From Leishmania donovani (Eukaryota; Euglenozoa; Kinetoplastea; Trypanosomatida; Trypanosomatidae), in the NCBI RefSeq assembly GCF_000227135.1, contig NC_018253.1, forward strand, positions 487,477 through 551,476: a stretch of 64,000 bases of DNA. Reading direction: 5' to 3'. The position numbers and the translations under genes were made by a program. Shown piece by piece: positions 32,786 through 42,271 of this stretch. Positions within the stretch are counted from its first letter, which is position 1, and every line of letters starts with the position of its first letter. Under the pieces are notes generated by a model. It did not search any database, was not told where the DNA came from, and was given only the letters and a program-made list of their open reading frames with translations.

Positions 32786-34598
32786 TATTGGGACAGCGTA
32801 ACGTCGAAGGGGCTGCAAGAGAGGCAGGTAGAGAAAACAACGCTACGCGCGCGCGTTTGTGTGTATGTGTCTCTCTCTATCGGCCTTGTACTTCCTCTCC
32901 TTCTCGCCAGTCACGCAACAGCTCACTGGCTTGGTGAGGCAAGGAAAAGAAATTGAGGCGCCGAATGGGGGAATGCAGCGGCGGCGTGCATGCGCTCGTC
33001 AAGTCTCCTTCCCTTTCTTGTGCGCCCCTCGTATCCCTGCTGCGGCTATCACCAGCGCTACCTCTCTCCTACGCCTCGGCCCTTCCGCTTCCTGTGCGCC
33101 TTGCTTTTCACAGCTCTATCTTTACATCGATGCATCTAATATATATTGGTAGAAGGCGCCACGGCTGCAGCACACTACATAGCCGTGTGTGTGCGTGCTC
33201 TCCCTTCCTCCCTCCCTCCCTTTTTTTTTTTGCTTTTCCTCGCCTCTGTCGATCAACTCGCCTGTTACTGCACGCGTCCACAGTTGTTCCTGGGTGTGGC
33301 CGTGCGCACACGTCCGTCGCCTGCGCTGATGTCCCTCTTTCTTCTTTCGTTATTGCTTCACTCTCGACAGAAATACAACGCGGAGGTGAACGTCGGGGGT
33401 ATTGAGGAGGAGAGGACCAACGAGAGTGTGTCTTGGAGTCACTCAAGAAGCGGCCACAGGGACCAGAAGAGCACAGGCAAATGCACAGCTGCCCAGGCGC
33501 GGTGGGCTTGTTCGCTTCATGCTATGCGCTCATACCTTGGCATGCGCTTGCGTTTGTGTGTGCGCGCGGTGGCACGCACGTGTGTAGATGCACATCATGG
33601 TCTGTGGGGGGGGGGAGAGTGGAGGCCGGATGCGCCTCGTGCATGCCTGAGTTTTCCGTCTCCTCCTCCTCCCCACCCCACCTCCTCCTTCCTATTGCTT
33701 ATAGCTGAAGCACTGATTGTCCACAAACACACATACGGGTATATATGTATACATATATACTCGTATGTGTGCGTGGTGCCTTGTTGTTTGCGCTTCCCCC
33801 TCCCGTCCTCTCCCTTCGTCGCAAGTCCCATGAATCTGTGCACGCTCGCTTTTTTTTTGCTGTTTTCCGTTGATGACGCGCAACTCTTCTCCCTCTCTCT
33901 CGTTCAGTGTAATTGCAACGGCCTTGCACTCACGCCTGTGTACGCCGCCTGCACGCCTCAAATATCGAGCGAACTTGAAAGCATGTGTGGATGTGTCTCG
34001 ACGAGGGGAAGCTAGGCTCCACCGCGAGCGGCCAACGTGCGACGTCGCAACAGGGGCCAGGTACTCGTCCGTTACCCTTCAAGCCGCCGTCGCCGTCATC
34101 CGTGCCCCTCTCCTCCGCAGCCCCCACTACCACTTCATCGACCTCGTGTCTGAAAATAGAGAACGTCACACATAAACTCACGCACCGGCGGTGACGGTGG
34201 CATAAATGCTGTCCGAACATGTCCGTTTCTTCTCCCTGTTGTCCAGCCACCTTTGCGGACGCTCTTCTGAGTGCTTACGTTGTGGCATGCCTGACACCTA
34301 GTTGGTCTGCCCCTCACAGGAGCACATCTCCGCGGGCCTAAAGTGCTGCCCAGCAATATCAGCCCCCCCCCCTTTGGTGCGCCACACACACCGCAGAGAG
34401 TGGTGAGACGCATATAACTTCATAAAAACGCTCACCTCCCGGACAGAGATTTCTCTCTCCTCTTGTCTCTTAGTGACTGCGACAGCCGCGCGGATGCAGC
34501 ATCGCTGTCCCCCCCCCCTCTCGATATCGACTGCTCAAGCTCTACACTGCCACTCTGCAGGCTTCGTCCCCCATTCTCGTCCCTGCATCTCTCGGGCA
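32786..34598. other. Intergenic region, no gene seen
   Basis: The left part is CT-rich with short TA tracts (around 33133-33147 and 33739-33760). The block about 33930-34360 is less biased and interrupted in all frames; it may hold a degenerate repeat, but I cannot support one. The stretch from about 34437 is pyrimidine-rich and leads to the splice acceptor of the farnesyltransferase gene. Confidence 0.6.
34559..34560 (+). promoter_or_regulatory. Candidate spliced-leader acceptor AG
   Basis: A C-rich pyrimidine tract (about 34506-34522) and a CT-rich stretch (CACTCTGCAG) precede this AG. The next ATG is 34599, which decides the farnesyltransferase start over the in-frame ATG at 34494. Confidence 0.5.
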
Positions 34599-36776
34599 AT
34601 GATGAACTTGGCACCGGATACCATCACGATAGAGGCGCAGCGCAACACGGAGCTGCTGCTGCTCGAGCAGCTGCGCAGCACGAACCCTCACATCTATGCC
34701 CTGTGGCAGCGTCACCCGGACAAAGTCAACGACGCTTCCTCTTCATCCGCCGCGTCGTCGTCGTCGAAGGACACTCGTGGCGCCGGCGGTAGCGATGGCA
34801 GAGGCGCCAACGCCTCCTCCGCCTCAGCAGCGTCGACATTGACGGAGCCGTTTGACTACACGGAGCCGCGCTTCTACCGTGCCGCACACGTCCATTTTCT
34901 CATGGAAAACCTCAGCGTGACGCCACAGGGCTTCTCCAGTCTCTACCCGTCGCGACCGTGGATCGTATACTGGGCCTTGCAAGCTGCCGACGTGCTGAGT
35001 GCCATGGAGAGCGAAGTGCTGCACCGTACCCCGCCGAGCGCCATCGTGGCGTTCCTGCACAGCTGCCTCAGCGTCGACCACACATGCCAAGCGGAGGTAA
35101 ATAACCGGCTCGCGGCTGCCGCCACGTCTGCCCGTGGAGCCCAGGAAGTGAACGACCCCCACGTCACCTGGACACTTCTGGGGAGCAGCACAACATCCGT
35201 GACACACTCGAGAGACAGCGCTGACGCGACGAGTGCCACCTGGATGCCACCAGTGGAGGACGCCGCAGAGGTGGCTGAACGTTCCTCACGGCCGGTGATG
35301 GGTTTTGCAGGAGGGGCTACGCACCAAGAGCCGCACATCGCCTCCTCCTACGCAGCCTGCTGCGCTCTCGCGATGCTGAGCTGGTATGACGACGGGGCAC
35401 CGCTGCGGCAACTCCCGCGTGCCGCCATCAAGCGGTGGCTCCTCACACTGCGAAACGAGGACGGTAGCTTTCGCGTGCATGGCGGAGGCGAGTCGGATAT
35501 TCGCGCCTCGTACTGTGCCGCCGTCATAACAACTCTCCTCGGGCTCGATGATCCGACAACCTTTGACGGCGAGGCCGGCCGCCGCGAGTTTGTGGACGAC
35601 GTGCGCGACGTTCCGGTGCTAACGCTGCAGACGGCGCGCTTCGTCGCCGCGTGTCAGACCCACGAAGGCGGCTTCACATGCTCTCCTACCGCGTCGGAGG
35701 CGCACGGGGCATACACCCAGTGCGGGCTGGCCGCCCTACTGCTCATGAAGCAGCCGCACATGGTGCATCAGGCGTCATTGCGTCGCTGGCTGGCCGCGCG
35801 CCAACTAAACTATGAGGGCGGCTTCAACGGTCGCACAAACAAGCTGGTCGACTCTTGCTACTCGCATTGGATCGGCGCATCGCACGTGCTGCTGCGCACG
35901 GTCGAGGCATACACAAAATGCTTCACAGAAGTGCCTACCACACATTCGCGCAACGGAGACGGTGCAGGAACTAGCGAAGATGGTGATAGGGAGGATGTAG
36001 ATTCCGCCTCGTCCGCTCGTTGTCTTCGGGCCCGGGAGGTGGTGCTGCTGGACCATGCGCAGCTACTCGACGCAAAAATGATTCACGCTAGCGCCGATGA
36101 CGCCTGGGACCGTGCCGAGAGTGAGCATCTTACGCGACTGGGTGTAGTGGATCAGTTTCTCGGCGCCGATGATGCGGTGCTGCGGTCGGCGGAGGGAAAA
36201 AGAGCCGCCGTCACAGCCTTGTACGAGCGCCTACTGGAGAGCCAGCTCGCTGCGGTGCGCGGCTGCGACGGCAACGGTGGCGCAGCTGCGGGAGACGTGC
36301 AGGGCAGCCTGGAGGCATGGCGAGCGCGCCAAGCGTTCCTCTACGCCGATGTCGGCGACTTCTACTTTAACCAGCGCAAATTGCAGGACTACGTCCTGCG
36401 CTGCTGCCAGGATCCCGAGATTGGTGGCTTGATGGACAAGCCTCAAACAGCGCACGACGGGTACCACACCTGCTACTCGCTCTCGGGGCTGAGTGCAGCG
36501 CAGAACTTGCAGTACCGGACTCATGCCACCGCCGCCGATGCCGCCTACCCGTCCACCTACCTTGAACGCGCCTTTGCCCGCTCGTACCTCCCAGGGCGCG
36601 AGAGTGGCAGCACAAGCGGCAACGAAGAAGGCAGCTGTGGCGTAGTGTTGGGCTTACCAAACACTTCCGCGGCTGCGGAGTCGATGCTTCTTCGAACGAC
36701 CAGCCCGATCTTTAACATACATCAATCGCGCGTGCTCTCTGCCCTGCGTGCATGGAGCGTGAAAACTTTCGTGTAA
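34599..36776 (+). CDS. Protein farnesyltransferase, beta subunit
   Basis: The protein has 725 residues. It is the catalytic beta subunit that, with an alpha subunit, transfers farnesyl from farnesyl diphosphate to CaaX-box cysteines in the cytosol. The alpha-alpha barrel repeats are visible (IASSYAACCALAMLSW, EGGFTCSPTASEAHGAYTQC, YEGGFNGRTNKLVDSCYSHW, GGLMDKPQTAHDGYHTCYSL). The zinc ligands correspond to Asp418 and Cys420 in the VDSCYSHW motif and His623 in YHTCYSLSGLS, and the RTNK substrate motif is intact, so it should be active. The protein is much longer than mammalian beta subunits (about 437 residues): Cys420 to His623 span 203 residues, against 63 in the human enzyme, and the N-terminal half also carries Ser/Ala-rich insertions. 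Insertions are known in trypanosomatid enzymes. The start is the first ATG (ATGATG) after the likely splice site. Confidence 0.95.
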   Translation: MMNLAPDTITIEAQRNTELLLLEQLRSTNPHIYALWQRHPDKVNDASSSSAASSSSKDTRGAGGSDGRGANASSASAASTLTEPFDYTEPRFYRAAHVHFLMENLSVTPQGFSSLYPSRPWIVYWALQAADVLSAMESEVLHRTPPSAIVAFLHSCLSVDHTCQAEVNNRLAAAATSARGAQEVNDPHVTWTLLGSSTTSVTHSRDSADATSATWMPPVEDAAEVAERSSRPVMGFAGGATHQEPHIASSYAACCALAMLSWYDDGAPLRQLPRAAIKRWLLTLRNEDGSFRVHGGGESDIRASYCAAVITTLLGLDDPTTFDGEAGRREFVDDVRDVPVLTLQTARFVAACQTHEGGFTCSPTASEAHGAYTQCGLAALLLMKQPHMVHQASLRRWLAARQLNYEGGFNGRTNKLVDSCYSHWIGASHVLLRTVEAYTKCFTEVPTTHSRNGDGAGTSEDGDREDVDSASSARCLRAREVVLLDHAQLLDAKMIHASADDAWDRAESEHLTRLGVVDQFLGADDAVLRSAEGKRAAVTALYERLLESQLAAVRGCDGNGGAAAGDVQGSLEAWRARQAFLYADVGDFYFNQRKLQDYVLRCCQDPEIGGLMDKPQTAHDGYHTCYSLSGLSAAQNLQYRTHATAADAAYPSTYLERAFARSYLPGRESGSTSGNEEGSCGVVLGLPNTSAAAESMLLRTTSPIFNIHQSRVLSALRAWSVKTFV

Positions 36777-37607
36777 AGGGCTGGAGAGACAGCGACCGAT
36801 GTTGCGTTGCGATGCATGTGGACACGTGCGCATGTCTGTACGTATGTTGGGGGGAGGGGAGGCGGGGGAAAGAGAGAAACACAGGAAAAGGAGTGAGAGT
36901 GTGCCTTGCGTGCGCGCGGATCCCTGACATTCCCGATAAACCCGATAAACCCGAAAACAAAAGGAAAGAGCTGCACCCTCTAGCAGCTTGAAGTGCAAAG
37001 GAAGGGTGCGTAGAGGCGGGCTGGGTGTGATCAGCGTTGGTCGTCATGGACACACTGCACCTTTCCACGTCCGCTTCACCGTGATCGGTCAGCTCACCTC
37101 AGCCTCCTCCCTCCCCCTTCCCACTCCCTTCCTCTCTTTCCCTTATTTCAGGGTGTGCTTACGTGTGTAAACTTGTGCGTGTGCGTGTGTGGTGCAACCT
37201 CCCCCCACCCTCTCCAACGCAGAGCGGCACACCTGACATGTTGTCGTATGCTGACCCGCTTCAGTTTTGAATTGGCACACTTCTCCTGCCCGGCCCTCCT
37301 CACCGCTCCACCCCTGTGATGTGTTCAACACATGCGCGCTGGCAAACATAGCAGAGAAAGCCATACACTTAGGCAGAGGAAGATCATCAAAGACGCGGGG
37401 CTCGCGCAGCAGCAGCGGCAGTAGAGGCGCGAAGAGATCCGTGAGTACGCTGCCACTCAGACAAGACGAGGAGGGCTAAGCGGTGTTACACGTAGCACCT
37501 GCACAGCAACTTCTCTCTCGCCTACACACTTTCGCTTCCTGAGGAAGAAGCGTTTTGCACGGCGGTCGAATAGACAGTGGCGGCCGCCCCCCCCCCTCCG
37601 GTCAGCG
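36777..37607. other. Intergenic region, no gene seen
   Basis: It contains a G/A-rich stretch (36849-36895), a short triplicated CCCGATAAA-like motif (about 36933-36954) and CT-rich tracts before the next start. Confidence 0.7.
37542..37543 (+). promoter_or_regulatory. Candidate spliced-leader acceptor AG
   Basis: The tract TTCTCTCTCGCCTACACACTTTCGC-like at 37511-37540 precedes AG. No ATG occurs before 37608. Confidence 0.4.
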
Positions 37608-40600
37608 ATGGAGACGGCACCCTTGCCCTCACTTGCAGCTACGCCTGCCAGCGCCGCAGTGCCCAGCAAGCCGCAGTTGTCGATGCCCTCCGTGGCGACT
37701 GTCGCCGACGCTTCGTCCACTGCTCTATCTAGCGACTGCATGGCCCGTCTCAACACCGTCATCGCGGACGACATCCGCCAGCTCAGCCGCGATGACCTCG
37801 ACGTGAAGCGGTGGTTGAACACGGCGCTCTCGCGCCTGGTGGAGGCTGCGAAGGAGGTGTCGCCCGCCGGCGCCACCGCTGCTGCCGCAGCATCGCCAGT
37901 ACCCTCTCACGCTTCAACTGCATCCTTAGCGTCTGCGACGACGACATCTATCCGTAAGCCTCTGCATCTGGAAGAGCAGCTGGTGCAACTCTTGCATGCC
38001 CGCGTGCAGACTCACAGTCAAGAGCTCAGCGCCGGGATTGAGGATCTCATCTCCTCCACCCTTGTGCGGCTGCCGCGAACCACGATGGAGCTGACGCGCA
38101 TGGCGGCAGAGGCTGCAGAGCTGACGGAGCAGCTGCAGCGCATCGAGGGCGTCGTCCACCCCGCCGTAGTCGCTGGCTCCGAAGCCTATGTGGCGGAGCT
38201 GCAGCTGCGCAAGGCCTCGGAGTCAAAGCTGCAGAGGTGCAGGCGATACCTGGAGAAGGCGGCACGCGTGAAGGAGAGCATCCGCAGCCTGCAGTACCTC
38301 GTCGAGCAACGCGAGTCGACGAATAACAAAACAGGAAGCGGCAACGGCAGCGACGCTCTCAACGGCCTAGAAAAGGGAACGGACAGCAGCGCCGGCCCGA
38401 TCACCGCTGGCAACCCCGTGAATGGCTCCGCGTCGTCGGGCAAGGCGGCGGCTCGGCATCGCGACTTGGACGAGGTCGCCGGCATCATCCGCCAAGCTCG
38501 GGAAGACCTGAAGGAAATCACAGCTGTCGATGACACCTTCGGAGAGCAGTACAAGGCTCAGCTTGAGCTATTCGAGCAGTATATTGAGCACGCTCTCGAG
38601 GAGGAGTGTGTGGCGTGTCTTCTGGCTCATCAGTTGGAGCGTGCTACTCGCCTCATGACGACCCTTTACAGCATAGGACGTGCCGATGCCGTTTTGAAGT
38701 GCTACGGGGAGCAGGCTGCGACGCAGATGGCGGCGATGCAGCAGGAGAAGCTGCGTGCGTGTGTGAGCAGTGGAGGTGCTGGCGTGCACAGGAGCAACGT
38801 GGCCGCTGCGGCGGTGGCGGAGCTGCTCCGCCGCGAGATCATCCCGGACGACAACGCCTTTGTGTCGCGTGAGCTCACGTTTCTGTCCAGCCTTGTACGG
38901 CGCACGCTGGAGGAGGCCCAGGCGACGTCTTCGTCCAAGTCAGGCGGTGCAGGGGCCAGTGGGGCTGCTCAAGAAGCAGCAACGACGACACGCAGCAAGC
39001 CCCCTGGCGCCTCTACCCCCTCTGCAGCGACGGCCTCCCCAGCGGCGCTCGCGTCAGTGCCCACGGGGGGGGCGAGTGGAGGCGGCCACATCGCTGTCGA
39101 GGACGATCCCCGCGCTGTGCAGGCTCTGGAAGTTATATCCATCATCCTCCATAAGCTCTACGAGCCGGTGCAATCGACGTTGCAGCCACTGCTGACCGAG
39201 CGGCCCGACACAACAAACGCCGATTTTGTGGCGTGCCTCTCGGCCATTCAACTGATCAAGATCTCCGCGACGTCCGTGACGACGGCGGCACCACAAGGGA
39301 TGGCAGGGGAGCAGTCGTCGGCCAGCACGGGTTTTGCGACGCCGCCAGTGACGGCGAAGGACCCGTTGGAAAAACTCGCGCGCGAGGTGACGCACCGTGC
39401 CCTCGGCCTCTTCGCCGGGCTTTTCCACGAGGAGCGTGTGCTGGACCGGTACGCGGCGCGTGTCTGCGCACCGGTTGCAGCGTTCTGCGAGCAGCCGCTA
39501 TCGAGGGCTCTCTCAGCTGTCGCTAGCACTGCCACCGCTGACGAGCTCGACGAGGACAGCCTGACGAGCGTGCTCACGCATGCGATCCAGGAGGTGCTCG
39601 TCTACGCGCCGGAGAAGATTACGACGCGATGTACGACGGCCTGGCACGCGTCGCTTTCGAAGATGCTCGCGCAGCTGCAGCCGACGCCCAGCACGTCGCA
39701 GCACACGCTGCTGCAGTATTTGTACATCTACAAGCGCCGCGTGCGTCCGCTCGTGATGAGGGCGCAGCAGAGCGTGGAGGACTGGCTATCGACGGGCACG
39801 GTACACGAGCGCTACCCGACGAGCGCTGCAGTGCTCTGCTCTGATCTGCAGACGCGTGTGTGGGCCCCGCTGAAGGATGAGGTGGAGGAGGCTCAGGAGT
39901 TCATCCAGAAGAGCATCCTGAACAACATCACGCGACCGATCCTCGCCACGGTCGCAGCTTACACGTCTCTGCCGTACTGGGGCAACGCGTCAGCCTCAGC
40001 CGACGGCTCCTCTAGCTCCACTCCTGTCGCGGCAGGCGCATCGAAACCCTTGGGTACCTACACTCAAGGGCAAGCCGCCCCAAGCAGCGCGGTGCGCAAC
40101 ATGGGAGAGATGCTCATGGAGCTGCCTCTGACGCTAGAGACTCTCGGCTCCGGTGCTGTGGCAGAGTGCCGCCGCAACGCTCAAGGGACTGGCAGCGCTG
40201 GAAATGGTGCCAGCGACGCAGATGCCGAAGATGGAGTGCGTGCGTTGATCGAGGAACAGGCGGAGGAGTGGCTCAGGGCGGTGGTGAGCGATGTGGTGAG
40301 CACCTTTGTGAAGGAAAAGGTGTTGCAGCTGCAGATAGGGCCGTTTGGGTCCGTGCCGCCGTCGCAGCAACAACAGCGGGAGCACCAAACACAGCGAGCG
40401 ACGTCAAGCGCGAGTGAGGCGATGCAGTGCCGCTACGCCGCGGCGCTGGAACAACTGACGACCGATCTTGACTACGTACGCAACATTCTCTCCGCTGTCA
40501 ACGAGGAGTCTCTCGAGACTGTTGAGCGGGTGCTGCGGGCCGTGCAAGCGCTGCCACCTGCTTCCGTGTGTGCGGTCTTCGTGGTGGGCAACGCTATTAA

Positions 40601-40667
40601 CATGACAACACTGGATGGCGGCGCAGCTGACAATGCCGTGGAGCAGCATCAGCAACCGCAGCAGTAG
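37608..40667 (+). CDS. COG7: COG7-like subunit of the conserved oligomeric Golgi complex
   Basis: The protein has 1019 residues. The N-terminal signature LDVKRWLNTAL (64-74) matches the FDVKEWINAAF hallmark of COG7, and is followed by long helical, coiled-coil-prone segments (HLEEQLVQLLHARVQTHS; then TRMAAEAAELTEQLQRIEG), as in other CATCHR tethering proteins. COG7 belongs to lobe B of the octameric COG complex, which tethers retrograde vesicles at the Golgi and so maintains glycosylation enzymes. The protein is longer than human COG7 (about 770 residues), mainly through Ser/Ala/Gly-rich linkers near 235-270, 435-500 and 785-815, typical of Leishmania proteins. The start is the only ATG after the likely splice site. 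The family assignment rests on the N-terminal motif and overall layout. Confidence 0.8.
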   Translation: METAPLPSLAATPASAAVPSKPQLSMPSVATVADASSTALSSDCMARLNTVIADDIRQLSRDDLDVKRWLNTALSRLVEAAKEVSPAGATAAAAASPVPSHASTASLASATTTSIRKPLHLEEQLVQLLHARVQTHSQELSAGIEDLISSTLVRLPRTTMELTRMAAEAAELTEQLQRIEGVVHPAVVAGSEAYVAELQLRKASESKLQRCRRYLEKAARVKESIRSLQYLVEQRESTNNKTGSGNGSDALNGLEKGTDSSAGPITAGNPVNGSASSGKAAARHRDLDEVAGIIRQAREDLKEITAVDDTFGEQYKAQLELFEQYIEHALEEECVACLLAHQLERATRLMTTLYSIGRADAVLKCYGEQAATQMAAMQQEKLRACVSSGGAGVHRSNVAAAAVAELLRREIIPDDNAFVSRELTFLSSLVRRTLEEAQATSSSKSGGAGASGAAQEAATTTRSKPPGASTPSAATASPAALASVPTGGASGGGHIAVEDDPRAVQALEVISIILHKLYEPVQSTLQPLLTERPDTTNADFVACLSAIQLIKISATSVTTAAPQGMAGEQSSASTGFATPPVTAKDPLEKLAREVTHRALGLFAGLFHEERVLDRYAARVCAPVAAFCEQPLSRALSAVASTATADELDEDSLTSVLTHAIQEVLVYAPEKITTRCTTAWHASLSKMLAQLQPTPSTSQHTLLQYLYIYKRRVRPLVMRAQQSVEDWLSTGTVHERYPTSAAVLCSDLQTRVWAPLKDEVEEAQEFIQKSILNNITRPILATVAAYTSLPYWGNASASADGSSSSTPVAAGASKPLGTYTQGQAAPSSAVRNMGEMLMELPLTLETLGSGAVAECRRNAQGTGSAGNGASDADAEDGVRALIEEQAEEWLRAVVSDVVSTFVKEKVLQLQIGPFGSVPPSQQQQREHQTQRATSSASEAMQCRYAAALEQLTTDLDYVRNILSAVNEESLETVERVLRAVQALPPASVCAVFVVGNAINMTTLDGGAADNAVEQHQQPQQ

Positions 40668-41396
40668 AAATCGGGACAGCATCTCGTCGACAGAGAGGCA
40701 CTGACGTGTGTGGAAGGGGGGAGAGAGATGCGGCTACAGGTATGTTTATGTATGTGTGTTTGGTTGTGGTTCTATGCAGAACACGCGGCACACCCAGGCA
40801 CGTTCGCTGGCTGGTCGTCTTTGTCGGGAGACAGTGCGTGAGAAAGAGTGAGAGCGGGGGTGGGGGGGGGGGAGGAGGGGCTCTTTACATGCTCATCGTT
40901 ATTGAGTCGCTGTTGTTGCGTGTGTGTACGTGGCACCTGCACTCGTTTCCCTCGCCGACTGTTGCTGCTGGTGTTTGTTCTCTCATTGCGTGTGTTGAGT
41001 GTGTCGCAGGAGAGGAGGGAACGGGCAACGGCGTACCTTCATGCTAGCTTTCCACGCACACAAGGCACCGTCTACTGTTGATTGCGACCCTATCCCGCAT
41101 GACCGCGTGGGCGGAAAGTCCTCGAATGGTTGCCGGAGGGAAGCGCTCCAGGTGACGGCAGCACAGACAAACATTTCGATGAAGTCGTGCGTGACCGCTG
41201 GTGGCTGGCGCGCACCACCGGAAGAATTCAATCGACAGAGAGCCACATCGTTGTTTTTCTTGAGGGGTCGTTCAAAGAGGTGGTTGCCTTTCCTCCCATG
41301 ATGTGATGTTGTCATGTGTGTATGCCGGCGTACAGGCCGCGCGGATGGTTGTCACACCCCTCTCTCGCGTTCAAGGGATTCGGGGTGCTGTCTTTC

Positions 41397-41939
41397 TCGT
41401 TTCGTTTTTGTTTCCGTGTCCATTCCCGCGCCACACAACATGCGCTAAGCTCCACTCTACCGGGCCTGCCACAGGCACCCAGCGCGCGGTGCAACGCAGC
41501 CGCAGACACGCATCACAGCAGTGCGCCGACCCAGTCATCTGTGCACGGCCCCTGACCCAAACTCTACCCACCCACCCGCCTCGCAGGGTGGCACTCAGCC
41601 TCCCCAGCAGCAGGCAGTGCGAGGGCCGAGCGAGACGCGTTGGAATCACGCTGACGCCTTGCCCATCGCATGGGTGGCGCAAGCATGCTCACGGTCGCGG
41701 GTCGCACCGGCGCCACGCCGTCCAGGGATTGGCCGCCGGCATCTGTGCCACTGCATCGCACTGACCTCCCCACGTCCTAGGCACCCTGGCCCTGTCACCA
41801 CCAGGGGGTGGTTCGGCAGTGGCTGGGATAGGGAGGGAGGGGGGAGGAGGCTGCTCGGCTTCCCCGCCCACAGTGGGAGCACTGAACCCTGCGATATCAC
41901 GCAGTGAGAGAGGTGTGTCCGCCCTCCCGTCTTGAGGGA
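41397..41939 (-). mobile_element. SIDER2-like retroposon, opposite orientation
   Basis: Read on the minus strand it starts near CAAGACGGGAGGGCGGACAC, matches the element at 16751-17701, and ends in ACGGAAACAAAAACGAAACG, an A-rich 3' end shared with the copy at 51040. The eight bases TGTCTTTC occur on both sides (41389-41396 and 41940-41947) and could be a target-site duplication, though short pyrimidine-rich words recur often here. At about 543 bases it is the most complete copy in the window. It would be transcribed antisense within the polycistronic unit. Confidence 0.75.
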
Positions 41940-42219
41940 TGTCTTTCGCATATGCAAGCTCCCATCTCCGAGTGAGCAACTGTGAGAGAGCAGCAGTAGC
42001 AGCAGCAGGGGACTCTCTGCGGTGGCGGCGGCTTTTGTTTTGCTTTTCGTGGTGCACTCCCACAATGCACAGACACACGCATGCCCTTATTCTTACCCGC
42101 ATCCGTTTATCTGGGAGCTCTCTGCGTACTTCACTTCTCGGCGTTTTATGCGCCTTCGCGAGTGGGATAGCTGCTGTATAGCAGACCTCTAGCTCGTCTC
42201 TCCCCCTATCTCGCCTCGC

Positions 42220-42221
42220 AG
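42220..42221 (+). promoter_or_regulatory. Candidate spliced-leader acceptor AG
   Basis: The tract CTCGTCTCTCCCCCTATC (from about 42193) runs to CGCAG. The first ATG downstream is 42272. Confidence 0.55.
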
Positions 42222-42271
42222 GCCGTCGTATCGGCGCTGCCAGTGAACAGGATCTCTGCCTTTGATCACTC

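Larger units (their letters stand above)
40668..42271. other. Intergenic region with an inverted SIDER2-like copy
   Basis: Apart from the element at 41397-41939, I see only a G-rich run (40856-40878), short GT-rich stretches and the pyrimidine-rich leader region ending near 42221. Confidence 0.7.

Noticed and set aside
36928..36955. Triplicated CCCGATAAA-like motif, considered as a telomere-type repeat
   Set aside because: It differs from the kinetoplastid telomere repeat TTAGGG and has only about three imperfect units.
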